The notes under the pieces: model-generated
Seen by the model: the letters and a program-made list of their open reading frames with translations, nothing else
What the model was told of the DNA's origin: nothing
Databases searched by the model: none
Program-made: the position numbers and the translations under genes
Shown here: one piece after another, positions 17,858 through 26,993 of the stretch
Layout: each line of letters opens with the position of its first letter
Numbering within the stretch: the stretch's first letter is position 1
DNA from: Thermoanaerobacter thermocopriae JCM 7501
Lineage (GTDB): Bacteria; Bacillota; Thermoanaerobacteria; Thermoanaerobacterales; Thermoanaerobacteraceae
Direction of reading: 5' to 3'
Assembly (NCBI RefSeq): GCF_001310975.1
Contig: NZ_BAZY01000022.1
Span: 1-38,358, forward strand
DNA length: 38,358 nucleotides

Positions 17858-19558
17858 TTATTTTACAGTAAAGCTTCGCAATCTATTTAATGCCGCAGCT
17901 ATTTCATAAAGCCTCGGCAAAGCTAAATTACCAGGATGCTTACCATAAAAATGAGATACCACATCAAGTCCTTTTTTATTTATATCTTGATATACTTTTT
18001 CTAATATTTCTTTTATATTGCTTTTTTCATCTACATATTTATCGGCAATATATCGTATTATCTCCCCAATAGCATTTGTCTGACTTTTGTCTACTAATTG
18101 TTCTACATAATCCAATTCAATCTCTTGATATCCAAATTTAATAGTATCTTCGTCTTTTGATTTTATCTTTTTACCCTTTATTTCAAGTCCTTTTTTAAGA
18201 GGAACTCTTGGCTTTATAACTATAGGTTCACTATTTCCTTCGACTTTTCTATTCGTTTTGAATTCTTTGGCAATTTTCTTTGCCTCTTGTGTAACGTCAT
18301 AGGGTCTGTAGTCGTGCATTTTAATTACGCAATCAGCAACATCAAAATAATCTCCACTGCCACCCATAACTAAAATCGTAGAAATACCCTTATCTTTATA
18401 TAGCTGTTTTACTCTATCAATAAAAGGAGTTATAGGTTCTTCCTTTTTTGCAATCAGTTTTTGCATACGTGCATCTCTTATCATAAAGTTAGTAGCTGAA
18501 GTATCTTCGTCCAAAAGCAGCAAGCTGGTACCTATTTCTATCGCCTCAATAATATTTGCTGCTTGAGAAGTACTGCCACTGGCATTTTCGGTAGTAAACC
18601 TTGTAGTATCTATGTCGTTGGGCAAATTATTTATAAAAGGACTTATGTCTACTTTTTCTATTCTTCTGCCATCCTCCGCTCTTATTTTTACTGCATCAGC
18701 TACAGTTATAACAAACTCTCTGCCATCACCTGGTATGTGATTGTATACTCCTTTTTGAATAGCTTGTAACAAGGTAGACTTGCCATGATAACCGCCGCCC
18801 ACAATAAGCGTAACTCCTTCGGGTATTCCCATCCCCGTTATCTCTCCTCGATTCGGAAGTTGAAACTTAACCCTCAAGCTATTCGGCGACTCAAAAGGTA
18901 CTACATTACCGCCTTTTAAAGGTCTATCACTTATGCCGCTTTCTCTAGGAAGAATCGCACCATCAGCCACAAAAGCTACAAGCCCTTTTTCTTTTAGCTG
19001 ACTTCTAAGGTAATCTTGGTCTTCCACTGTCTCAACCCATAGCCATATATCTTGTATATTGAGATTCTTTTTTAAAAGTCCTTTTTCTACAATTTGAGGT
19101 AAAAATTCAAGAAATATTCTTTTGGCACCACTGCTATTTATTCGTCTACCAAAAGCAGGAAGTCCTATGCTCAATCTTGCCTCTACGTAATCTTTATTAA
19201 CTACCATTGCACTTCTTTTAATTATTTGTTGACCGCCTTTATCAATATAAATGTCCCCACTATGTCCTGTACCTTTTAAAGAAGGTAACTTTTTTATAAC
19301 TTCAAAAGCTGACCTTATCAAAAAATCTTCTAAAGCAACTTGCCTTGAAGGATTGTTATACATAGAAAACTCAAAATCAGCTATATTTTGAGGCACTCTA
19401 ATCCTTATCCTTGAAGGCGATGCAAAAGGATCTCCCTGAACATGGTCAATATACAGTATAAATTTTTCAAACTCATATTCCCCTTCAAGGTCTTTATAAG
19501 CTTTATACCCCTTTCCATCCATTTTATCAAGCTTTTTCTTAAGGTCTTCTTTTGTCAT
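17858..19558 (-). CDS. COG3044-type predicted ABC-class ATPase
   Basis: 566 residues of the ABC_ATPase (PF09818/COG3044) family. The N-terminal domain (about 1-240) has GDPFASPSRIRIRVP and GLPAFGRRI. It is followed by Walker A GGGYHGKST at 254-262, a Ser-rich signature-like region TTENASGSTSQAANIIEAIE, and Walker B SLLLLDEDTSATNFM. The C-terminal part holds a basic linker (about 430-480). It has no membrane segments, so it is not a transporter subunit. The cellular role of the family is unresolved; the eukaryotic relative MRB1590 binds RNA. Start: ATG at 19558 after AAAGGAGTGTTTGTAG. Confidence 0.88.
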   Translation of the reverse strand: MTKEDLKKKLDKMDGKGYKAYKDLEGEYEFEKFILYIDHVQGDPFASPSRIRIRVPQNIADFEFSMYNNPSRQVALEDFLIRSAFEVIKKLPSLKGTGHSGDIYIDKGGQQIIKRSAMVVNKDYVEARLSIGLPAFGRRINSSGAKRIFLEFLPQIVEKGLLKKNLNIQDIWLWVETVEDQDYLRSQLKEKGLVAFVADGAILPRESGISDRPLKGGNVVPFESPNSLRVKFQLPNRGEITGMGIPEGVTLIVGGGYHGKSTLLQAIQKGVYNHIPGDGREFVITVADAVKIRAEDGRRIEKVDISPFINNLPNDIDTTRFTTENASGSTSQAANIIEAIEIGTSLLLLDEDTSATNFMIRDARMQKLIAKKEEPITPFIDRVKQLYKDKGISTILVMGGSGDYFDVADCVIKMHDYRPYDVTQEAKKIAKEFKTNRKVEGNSEPIVIKPRVPLKKGLEIKGKKIKSKDEDTIKFGYQEIELDYVEQLVDKSQTNAIGEIIRYIADKYVDEKSNIKEILEKVYQDINKKGLDVVSHFYGKHPGNLALPRLYEIAAALNRLRSFTVK

Positions 19559-19621
19559 CTACAAACACTCCTTTGTTATAATTTTAATGCATTTTTTCTT
19601 ATATTCTGACTTCCACTTTTA

Positions 19622-22087
19622 TTAAAAATACATTCCTTTTACAAATTCATTTTGAAAATCTTCATGGGTTGATAGTTCTATATAGTTTATTTTATTTTGT
19701 AAATGTATTGCTCTTTTCAGTTCTTTATCAGAAAGCAATGCCATTATCGCACCAATCCCAGCACTATTGCCTACTTGAAGGATTTTGCCTTGAAGTTCCC
19801 TTGGCAAAAGCCTAATTGTTATCGCACTTTCAGGAAGAATGTAATTTCCAAATCCTCCTGCCAAAAAAACTTTTTTTATTTCATTTACATCAATACCTAT
19901 TTCTTTTATCATGATGTTAATGCCAGCAAGTATGGCGCTTTTTGCCAGTTGTATTTGCCTTATATCTTTTTGTGTCACATATATTCCATTTTCTATTAAA
20001 AATGCCGGTTCACCTTTGTAAAGAGTTATCCTTTCTGCAATATCAACAGGTACATTTTTAACTTCTTCTTTAGACAAAAGCCTGCCAGTACTATCAACAA
20101 TGCCATACTTCAAAAGTTCAGAAATAATATCTACAATACCGGAACCACATATTCCTTTAGCTTTTTTATTTCCTATTGTAGTATAAAAAGCTCTTTTACT
20201 AAAATCTACATGGTCTATAGCTCCTTCTACGCCATTTAGTCCAAAAGTTATTCCTGCTCCTTCAAAAGCAGGGCCTGCTGCAGCCGAAGAAGCAATAAGG
20301 TTATCTTTATTCCCCAATACCATCTCGCCGTTGGTTCCTATGTCTACAAGCAAGCATAGTTCGTCAGATTGGTCAATTTTGTTTGCCAAAACCGCTGCCA
20401 CAGTATCTGCTCCTACATAAGAAGATATAAGCGGTAATGTTATTAAATATCCTTCCTTGTTTATCTCTATACCAATCTCTCTTGCTTTTATTTCTATCAT
20501 TGACGTAAAAGTCGGCACATAAGGAGATATCGCTATATTCTTGGAAGATACATTTAAAAGGAAATGTATCATTGTAGGATTACCTACTGCCACAATTTCA
20601 TGTATATCGCTTTTGTCTATAGAATTTTTTACACAAAACTCCTCTACAATTTCATTTATTTTATTTATTAGAGCTGAATGCAACTGATACAATCCTTGAG
20701 AATTAGTAATACTATAAGTTATTCTCGTTACAACATCAGCACCAAAAGTCCTTTGCGGATTTAAACATGAATATACATCTACTTCTTTCCCCTCATCTAA
20801 GTCATATAAATAAGCAGCAATAGTAGTAGTTCCTATATCTAATGCTATACCGTAATTGTATGGTTTCGAAGTGACCTCCTTAATCGAAATTATTTCATTT
20901 TTCCTAATAGTAATATTTACCTTATAATCATTTTCTTCTAAAACTTCAGGAAGATTCGTTAAAAACTTTAAAGGAACTTCTATTTCTCCACCTACAGCCT
21001 CTTTAATTTTTTTAACATAGTCATTTTGGTCATGTAAAGTTGGTTTTTTAATTTCTACTGTAGAAGTTTTTACGCGAGGATATAATTCAATACTTAACAA
21101 ATCATTTTCTTTTGTCAATATTTTTGCTTTTTGCTCTTCAGAAAGTACCTTGACCTCTAAATCCCTATCTATCTCAACAAAACACGCAAGCCGAATGTTG
21201 TTTTTTATTTCTTTATCTGTCAAAAAGTATTTTTCATCATCAGAAATATCAATTTCCTCACTTAATATAACTTTACATTGACCACAAATCCGACTGCCAC
21301 CACAAAAATTGTTAAGTTTTATTCCATTTTTAACAAGAACATGAAATAAATTTTCTCCTTTACTTACTTCAATAACTTTTGTGTTGCCACTAAAATGAAC
21401 AGTTACTTTATATTTAGATTCACCAAAAGAATTTCTATAAATACAATCTTTAGCTTCACAATTATTGCAAACTGATTTATTTTCAAGTCTTTTCACGTTT
21501 TCCCCTACTCCACATACAAAAGACACTGTTTTTTGTGGTGTTATGATAAAACTGTGATTAATATTTACACCGATTTTTGAACTGTCCACAAGTTTGCAAA
21601 TCACAGCCTGATTTTTTATGTCCCACTTATTTCCTGGGTAAAAAACATCTGTAACTTCTTTGCCATACTTTTCCGCGTTTTTTCTTACCTCTTTCCAAAA
21701 ATTATCTGTCAATATTTCAAGGAACACGCCTGCAATAACATCTAAAATCATTCCTTTTGTGTAATTACTTTCTGAAAAATAATCATTTACCTTTTTATCT
21801 ATTCTATCTCCCAGTGTAATGATTGCTAAAATTATATATTCCGCTTCTTTTAAATTTTTTACTATATAATCCCCAAAGAAATAATCTCCAGTTTTAAAGA
21901 TTATTTTATTTTCTCTCTCATCAATATGAAAATTATCACATACTTGATGAATAATTTTGTAATCTATTAAATTTTGCGCTTCCGTAGTTGCTTCCTCAAT
22001 TAAATATTGATCCACATCAAAATTCATGTTTTTCAACTTTTTTAATGATAAGTCCTTTACTCTTTGCACAACATCTTTACTAAGCAT
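19622..22087 (-). CDS. RACo-like corrinoid activation protein with MetH-activation-like N-domain
   Basis: About 821 residues in a multi-domain array. Residues 1-200 resemble the cobalamin-dependent methionine synthase activation domain (IILAIITLGDRIDKKVNDYF... YPGNKWDIKNQAVICKLVD... NHSFIITPQKTVSFVCGVG). Then a C-x2-C-x4-C cluster (CNNCEAKDC, about 207-215) and a [2Fe-2S] ferredoxin domain (NNFCGGSRICGQCK with a later RLACF) follow. After a linker comes a DUF4445/ASKHA ATPase domain starting YNYGIALDIGTTTIAAYLYD and ending FLAGGFGNYILP. RACo and RamA proteins use ATP to drive uphill reduction of cob(II)alamin in methyltransferases. The fusion suggests service to a corrinoid enzyme such as MetH, which is not in this window. 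The ATG at 22087 is preferred, with GAGGTG five bases upstream. Confidence 0.85.
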   Translation of the reverse strand: MLSKDVVQRVKDLSLKKLKNMNFDVDQYLIEEATTEAQNLIDYKIIHQVCDNFHIDERENKIIFKTGDYFFGDYIVKNLKEAEYIILAIITLGDRIDKKVNDYFSESNYTKGMILDVIAGVFLEILTDNFWKEVRKNAEKYGKEVTDVFYPGNKWDIKNQAVICKLVDSSKIGVNINHSFIITPQKTVSFVCGVGENVKRLENKSVCNNCEAKDCIYRNSFGESKYKVTVHFSGNTKVIEVSKGENLFHVLVKNGIKLNNFCGGSRICGQCKVILSEEIDISDDEKYFLTDKEIKNNIRLACFVEIDRDLEVKVLSEEQKAKILTKENDLLSIELYPRVKTSTVEIKKPTLHDQNDYVKKIKEAVGGEIEVPLKFLTNLPEVLEENDYKVNITIRKNEIISIKEVTSKPYNYGIALDIGTTTIAAYLYDLDEGKEVDVYSCLNPQRTFGADVVTRITYSITNSQGLYQLHSALINKINEIVEEFCVKNSIDKSDIHEIVAVGNPTMIHFLLNVSSKNIAISPYVPTFTSMIEIKAREIGIEINKEGYLITLPLISSYVGADTVAAVLANKIDQSDELCLLVDIGTNGEMVLGNKDNLIASSAAAGPAFEGAGITFGLNGVEGAIDHVDFSKRAFYTTIGNKKAKGICGSGIVDIISELLKYGIVDSTGRLLSKEEVKNVPVDIAERITLYKGEPAFLIENGIYVTQKDIRQIQLAKSAILAGINIMIKEIGIDVNEIKKVFLAGGFGNYILPESAITIRLLPRELQGKILQVGNSAGIGAIMALLSDKELKRAIHLQNKINYIELSTHEDFQNEFVKGMYF

Positions 22088-22205
22088 TTCCACACCTCAT
22101 TAAAACGCATATTGTCATACCGTTTTGTTTATTATTATAAATTGCTATAGTAAAAATCGCAAATAAAATTTATACAGAAAACCTCTACTTATTACAAAAA
22201 TGCAT

Positions 22206-22234
22206 TTGACATTTCAGGGTTTTTCTCATACTAT
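22206..22234 (+). promoter_or_regulatory. Distal promoter of the decarboxylase gene
   Basis: Perfect TTGACA at 22206-22211, a 17-base spacer and TACTAT at 22229-22234. It implies a 5' leader of over 220 bases for the decarboxylase mRNA. Confidence 0.6.
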
Positions 22235-22315
22235 ATAGTATAGTGTAATTAAAGACTAGATTAGCAGTTTAAAACTTTCTCTAAAAATATTTTTAAATTA
22301 ACATAAAACTTATTA

Positions 22316-22344
22316 TTGAAATTTACAGCAATATGTCTTATAAT
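22316..22344 (+). promoter_or_regulatory. Proximal promoter of the decarboxylase gene
   Basis: TTGAAA at 22316-22321, a 17-base spacer and consensus TATAAT at 22339-22344. Transcription would start near 22351, immediately before the structured leader. Confidence 0.65.
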
Positions 22345-22361
22345 GAATTGAAATTATTTTT

Positions 22362-22442
22362 AAGGAAAGCAAAGCTCTGCAAAGCCTATGCCTTTGAATT
22401 ACTTATATCAAGGTTTTAGGCTTTTATTCTGAGCCAAAACTT
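22362..22442 (+). promoter_or_regulatory. Structured 5' leader with alternative hairpins
   Basis: A tandem GCAAAGC-tct-GCAAAGC is followed by an 8-bp stem AAAGCCTA/TAGGCTTT enclosing CCTTTGA/TCAAGG. The 3' arm (GGCT) can instead pair with the AGCC that follows in GGCTTTTATTCTGAGCC. Two mutually exclusive folds before a ribosome site suggest a regulatory leader. GCAAAGCC recalls part of the c-di-GMP-I aptamer, but the remaining consensus is not found, so I assign no family. The rest of the 22088-22464 gap holds only the two promoters. Confidence 0.4.
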
Positions 22443-22464
22443 ATGAAAGAAGGTGTTAGATGCG

Positions 22465-23952
22465 TTGAAAAAGTTTGATCAAGCCCAAACTCCTTTATTT
22501 GATGCCTTAATGGAATATGTAAACAACAATACTATCCCTTTTCACGTGCCAGGGCATAAAAAAGGTGTGGGAATGGCCAAAAAATTCTTAGATTTTGTAG
22601 GCAAAAATGTATTGTCAATGGATGTAACAGTGTTTCAGCAAGTAGATAGCTTGCACAAGCCTACTGGGCCAATTAAATATGCCCAAGAATTAGCAGCAGA
22701 AGCGTTTGGTGCCGACGCTACCTTTTTTTCTATTCATGGAACATCTGGTGCCATTCAAGCAATGATTTTAAGTGTAATGAGAGAAGACGAAAAAATAATT
22801 GTACCTCGAAATATTCATAAATCTGTAACGTCAGGAATTATATTAAGTGGTGCTATACCTGTTTATATGCAACCAGAAATTGATAAAAATATCGGTGTCG
22901 CATTAAATGTCACACCAGAAACAGTAGAAAGAACCTTAAGAGAGCATCCAGATGCAAAAGCTGTTTTAATAATAAATCCGACTTATTACGGAGTTTCTAC
23001 CGATATAGTAAAAATTGCTGAAATTGTTCATGACTATGACGCTATACTCATGGTGGATGAAGCTCACGGACCACACCTTAAATTTAACGAAAAATTGCCT
23101 ATTTCAGCGATGGAAGCAGGAGCTGATATCTGTGCACAGAGCACTCATAAGATTATTGGCTCAATGACGCAGAGCTCGATGCTTCACGTTAAAGGCGATA
23201 GAATTGATATTAATAGAGTAAAACAAGTAATGAGTTTACTCCAAACAACAAGTCCTTCGTATATATTGTTGGCTTCCTTAGATGTTGCAAGAATGCAAAT
23301 GGCTACAGAAGGAAAAGAATTATTAGATAGAACAATAGAATTAGCAGAGTACGCTCGAAGAGAGATAAACAATATAAAAGGACTCTACTGTTTTGGTGAA
23401 GAAATTGTTGGCCGTGATGGAGCCTATGACTTTGACCCCACAAAAGTTACAATAACAGCTAAAGGCCTTGGAATAAGCGGCCATCAGTTAGAGAGAATAT
23501 TGGCAGAAAGATATTATATACAACCTGAACTTTCAGATATGTATAATGTTTTATGTGTATTCTCTATTGGTGATACAAAGGAAAAAGTCGATTATCTCGT
23601 AAGGGCTTTAAGAGAAATAAGTGATGAATTATACAACGAAAACATTGAAATAGTAAAACCTATAGATATACCAGAAATACCAGAACAAGTAGTCTCACCA
23701 AGATATGCTTTTGGCTCCTCAACTGTATCATTACCTCTAAGAGAAAGTGTAGGGCAAATAAGTGCAGAATTTTTGATGGCTTATCCTCCAGGTATTCCAG
23801 TACTTTGCCCAGGAGAACGAATAACATCAGAAATTATAGAATATGTAGATAAAATGAAAGAAGCCAACTTAAGCATACAAGGCACCGAAGACCCGGAAGT
23901 AAATTATATAAAAGTAGTAAATGACCGGCAAGTTTTAAATGTAATAGCATAA
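22465..23952 (+). CDS. speA: Orn/Lys/Arg decarboxylase family PLP enzyme (arginine decarboxylase-like)
   Basis: About 495 residues, fold type I PLP decarboxylase. Motifs: PFHVPGHKKG near the N-terminus, FSIHGTSGAIQAMI, NPTYYGVSTDI, MVDEAHGPHLKF, the PLP-lysine loop QSTHKIIGSMTQSSML, and the C-terminal YPPGIPVLCPGERI. This short single-chain form (SpeA/Cad/YaaO type) usually makes agmatine or cadaverine for polyamine synthesis. Substrate cannot be fixed from sequence. The start TTG at 22465 (MKKFDQAQTPLFD) with AAGG about 11 bases upstream is preferred; a GTG at 22453 is in frame. It is monocistronic with a terminator at 23968. Confidence 0.9.
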   Translation: MKKFDQAQTPLFDALMEYVNNNTIPFHVPGHKKGVGMAKKFLDFVGKNVLSMDVTVFQQVDSLHKPTGPIKYAQELAAEAFGADATFFSIHGTSGAIQAMILSVMREDEKIIVPRNIHKSVTSGIILSGAIPVYMQPEIDKNIGVALNVTPETVERTLREHPDAKAVLIINPTYYGVSTDIVKIAEIVHDYDAILMVDEAHGPHLKFNEKLPISAMEAGADICAQSTHKIIGSMTQSSMLHVKGDRIDINRVKQVMSLLQTTSPSYILLASLDVARMQMATEGKELLDRTIELAEYARREINNIKGLYCFGEEIVGRDGAYDFDPTKVTITAKGLGISGHQLERILAERYYIQPELSDMYNVLCVFSIGDTKEKVDYLVRALREISDELYNENIEIVKPIDIPEIPEQVVSPRYAFGSSTVSLPLRESVGQISAEFLMAYPPGIPVLCPGERITSEIIEYVDKMKEANLSIQGTEDPEVNYIKVVNDRQVLNVIA

Positions 23953-23967
23953 TGTTTTACTAAAAAA

Positions 23968-23998
23968 GGAGTATCTCCTATAAAAGATACTCCTTTTT
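23968..23998 (+). terminator. Terminator after the decarboxylase
   Basis: GGAGTATCT ... AGATACTCC 9-bp stem followed by TTTTT; A-rich upstream, so it may also work for leftward transcription from tlpA. Confidence 0.88.
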
Positions 23999-24095
23999 AA
24001 AATCTCAGAATTGTATATTGCTTTTGCAAAAGTCATATTCGTGACATTAACTGATTGTTTATACATTTCTTTTATTTGCTTCTTTGCCTTTTCAT

Positions 24096-24715
24096 TTATT
24101 GAGAAATTGATTTATAATACTCTTCAATTTCATCATATGTCATAGCCCCATTGCTAATTGCCCTTATGACCCCGTTTTTATCTATAAAATAAGACATAGG
24201 TATAAACTGAACTTGATAATCGTAAATAGTACTTAAGTCAGTATCCAGTAACACAGTAAATTCATATCCTTTCCCTTCTAAATACTGCTTAACTTTTGAT
24301 GGACTTTCACCCAAATCTATCGCAAGTAAGACCGTATCACCTTTATGGTTTTTTATAAACTGATTTAAAGCAGGCATTTCAATTTTACAATAAGGCAAGT
24401 CGTCGCCCAAAAATTTAATATAACTTTTTTTCCTCTCAAACTCGACAAAGTCACAGTATTGCCATCTAAATCTTTTAACGTAAAATCTGGTGCTATATCT
24501 CCTACTTGATTCCCTATCTTAGGCTCACTTTGCTCAGTTGAATTTGCATTTGCATTTGAGCTTGTACTTTGTTCTTCATTATTGCTAGAAGTATTATTTT
24601 CTGCCGCTTGAGAATGGAAAGGTTGAGCACTTTTTGTATAATTATTCAGCACAAAAATAAGCGCCCCTATAACTATCACAGCAATTATAGTAAAAATTAG
24701 ACTTTTATTTTTCAC
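24096..24715 (-). CDS. TlpA/ResA-like membrane-anchored thiol-disulfide oxidoreductase, frameshift
   Basis: Thioredoxin-fold protein with one N-terminal membrane anchor ([19 protein letters not shown]), a Ser/Asn/Glu-rich linker and an AhpC/TSA-type domain ([35 protein letters not shown]). The frame breaks at the active site: TGCCTTATTGT should be TGCCCTTATTGT, giving [19 protein letters not shown]. The active site is then CPYC, preceded by Thr rather than the usual Trp. One restored C gives 206 residues. GTG at 24715 is preferred (GAGGTGG upstream); 24724 is also open. The gene directly follows ccdA, which would supply its electrons across the membrane. Confidence 0.88.
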
Positions 24716-24727
24716 ACTAACCACCTC

Positions 24728-25382
24728 TTAATAAAAATATCCACTTATTTTGATTAACATGTTAAAATATAAAAGAACTCCAAATATTATGAGAATAACC
24801 CCACTTATTACCTCAATATAAGGCAATATTTTATTAATCCTTTTGTACATACCTTTAAACTTGTCAATCAATAAGGCTGTAATTATAAAAGGTATACCAA
24901 GCCCCATGGAATACGCAAAAAGAAGTATCACACCTACATTTAATGTACTAACAGAACCAGCATACAACAATATCGAGGCGAGAATTGGCCCAACACAAGG
25001 TCCATCCTGCAGCAAAAGTTACACCCAGTACCAATGACCCTATATAACCAGTTTGTACGTTTTCCATGTTTATCAGCTTAATTTCCTTGTTTAAAAATAG
25101 TGGTCTAAAAATTCCAGTCATTTGAAGTCCAAAAAGCACAACTATTATCCCACTTACTTTTCTAAAAATATCTTTATACGCTAAAAACAGCTTTCCAATT
25201 TGACTTGCTGTCGCTCCCATTAGTACAAACACTATGCTAAAACCTAATACAAAAAGCAATAAATTTGTTAAATTATTCTTCTTGTTTCCAAAAATATAAG
25301 ATACATAAGCAGGAATTAAAGGCAAAACACAGGGTGATAAAAAAGAAACAATTCCTGCTAAAAATGCAGTGTAAATTGGCAC
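24728..25382 (-). CDS. ccdA: Cytochrome c biogenesis/thiol transfer protein CcdA, frameshift
   Basis: Polytopic membrane protein (six helices) that carries reducing equivalents from cytosolic thioredoxin to extracytoplasmic thiol proteins. The first catalytic Cys is in FLSPCVLPLIPAYVSYI. The second, expected as GWTPCVGPILASILLYAGS, is broken near 24998: TGGACCTTGT should be about TGGACCCCTTGT. This is the only event here needing two bases. Repaired length 218 residues. The GTG start at 25382 has GGAGGT six bases upstream. It is the first gene of the ccdA-tlpA pair, with a gap of a few bases. Confidence 0.9.
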
Positions 25383-25492
25383 ATCTACACCTCCCTCCCC
25401 TATAGGGTGACTATCAAATATTATATTACAATTTCAGTTATAGTACAATAAGGTATTTATCTATGTCCGTTTAAAGATACATAATAATTAAT

Positions 25493-26821
25493 TTATTTTG
25501 TAGCATCTATAACCATTTTTACCTTTCCAGTTACTTTATCAGCCTGAAGTGCATCAGTAAAATGTACCTCGTATTTTACATTTCTAAGCTTCTTCTTAAT
25601 CAAAAACTGGTTAAATTGCCTTTTGATTTCCTCTTCAACACCTTCCTTGGCATTAGGAAGTTTGACACAGTTCAATATAAGACTTTCATCACTTGTTTTA
25701 ATAAACTGATATTCTTTTATTCCTTCAACATCAAGGTCATCAATAAAAAGAGGATGAAGAAAATCCCTACCACCACTTTCATTTTTAAACCACATCATCT
25801 CTTCTTCTCTTCCCACAACTCTTTTAATATGAGTATAAGGTAAATGGCCACGATAGTCTTTATCAAACCCCTCAACCACATCATTTAGTCGATAACGAAT
25901 AAGAGGAAAAATTTTGTTATACAATGGGGTTATGATTAACCTTCCAAATTCATCAACTTCCACATAATTCATATCATCCATAAGGTACATACCTTCATAC
26001 CAGCTTGCTCCGACACCTAAAAATATTGATTCTGTGCAACCATAATAATCTATCACGTCAGCATCAAAAACTGAGCTTAAATAATTGGAAATTTCTTTAC
26101 TTAAAGGTTCTCCTCCTGTAATTATTTTTTTGGGTTTTATATTTATTTCGCCTCTTTGCTGCATGTCAGCCAATATTTTTATACATGAAGGATATCCAGC
26201 CAAATAGCTAGGATAAAAGTTTTTAATTTTTTCTTTCCAAGTCTCAATAGGCTCACTAACATTCAGCACAAGACTTTTAGCCCCATATTTCTTAATGCCA
26301 TTCATAGCAAGTACAGTAGAAGCATAACCACTTCCCACAGAAGCCACATACAGTACTTTTATAGGAAAATCACGTAATCCAATTTCATTTTTGCCCCCAA
26401 TGCTTATACGTACCATATTAGCTTCGATCATATCCAAAGCAACTCTATCATAAAGAAAATTGCATGGCTTACCTGTACTTCCAGAAGTATGAACAAGAAT
26501 ATATTTTCCCACCCTCACTAGTAACTCGCTGCTTTTCATTGCCATTTCTATTTCTTTGGGAGAAATATAATCAGTAACTATCTCAAAAAAATTATTTCTA
26601 ACCATTTCTTTATCTATCACAGGTAATTCTTCAATGGGAATAGTGTCTAAAGCTTTATATTCTATTCCTGCGCTTTTATAGAGAGTTTTATAAAAATTAC
26701 TGGAAGTATAGGCGTGTTTTATCATTTCTCTCATACGCTTATTGCTATATTCCATTATTTTTTCACGTGGCCATCTATTGTGGCTGTAAAGTTTAAGGCC
26801 CTTTAACATAATGCCTATCAC
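25493..26821 (-). CDS. PaaK/CapK-like adenylate-forming enzyme
   Basis: 442 residues of the phenylacetate-CoA ligase/CapK branch of the AMP-binding superfamily. Motifs: VHTSGSTGKPCNFLYDR (P-loop-like), GYPSCIKILADMQQRG, KKIITGGEPLSKE, YYGCTES and LIRYRLNDV. It activates a carboxylic acid as an acyl-adenylate. The acceptor and substrate are not evident, and no carrier protein, glycosyltransferase or paa genes are adjacent. Start GTG at 26821 with GGGGAG upstream. It is separated from nagB by a 172-bp gap that shows no clear signal. Confidence 0.82.
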   Translation of the reverse strand: MIGIMLKGLKLYSHNRWPREKIMEYSNKRMREMIKHAYTSSNFYKTLYKSAGIEYKALDTIPIEELPVIDKEMVRNNFFEIVTDYISPKEIEMAMKSSELLVRVGKYILVHTSGSTGKPCNFLYDRVALDMIEANMVRISIGGKNEIGLRDFPIKVLYVASVGSGYASTVLAMNGIKKYGAKSLVLNVSEPIETWKEKIKNFYPSYLAGYPSCIKILADMQQRGEINIKPKKIITGGEPLSKEISNYLSSVFDADVIDYYGCTESIFLGVGASWYEGMYLMDDMNYVEVDEFGRLIITPLYNKIFPLIRYRLNDVVEGFDKDYRGHLPYTHIKRVVGREEEMMWFKNESGGRDFLHPLFIDDLDVEGIKEYQFIKTSDESLILNCVKLPNAKEGVEEEIKRQFNQFLIKKKLRNVKYEVHFTDALQADKVTGKVKMVIDATK

Positions 26822-26993
26822 GACCTATCTCCCCTTTTTAAAATAGCTCTTTTTAACTTGAAATAGTGAATGCCTTTATCTTTTCCTGACAATTGTATTA
26901 ATTATATTATATCTCAATTACAAAATTTTGTTAAATAAAAATCGGCATCTAACTTTTCGCTCTTCAAATACAATAAAAAATAGCTTTCGCCTA

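Noticed and set aside
22372..22420. Possible c-di-GMP-I (GEMM) riboswitch upstream of the decarboxylase because of GCAAAGCC
   Set aside because: The remaining consensus (GGCAAA with a GNRA-capped first arm, GACGCAAAGCC, and the tetraloop receptor) is not present, so I keep only an unassigned structured leader.
24000..24095. Coding-like stretch on the minus strand after tlpA ([20 protein letters not shown]...)
   Set aside because: It has no ribosome site, runs into a terminator hairpin and matches no family I recognise. It could be a gene remnant but cannot be supported.
26822..26993. Terminator or small RNA between nagB and the PaaK-like gene
   Set aside because: No convincing stem with a U-run was found on either strand.
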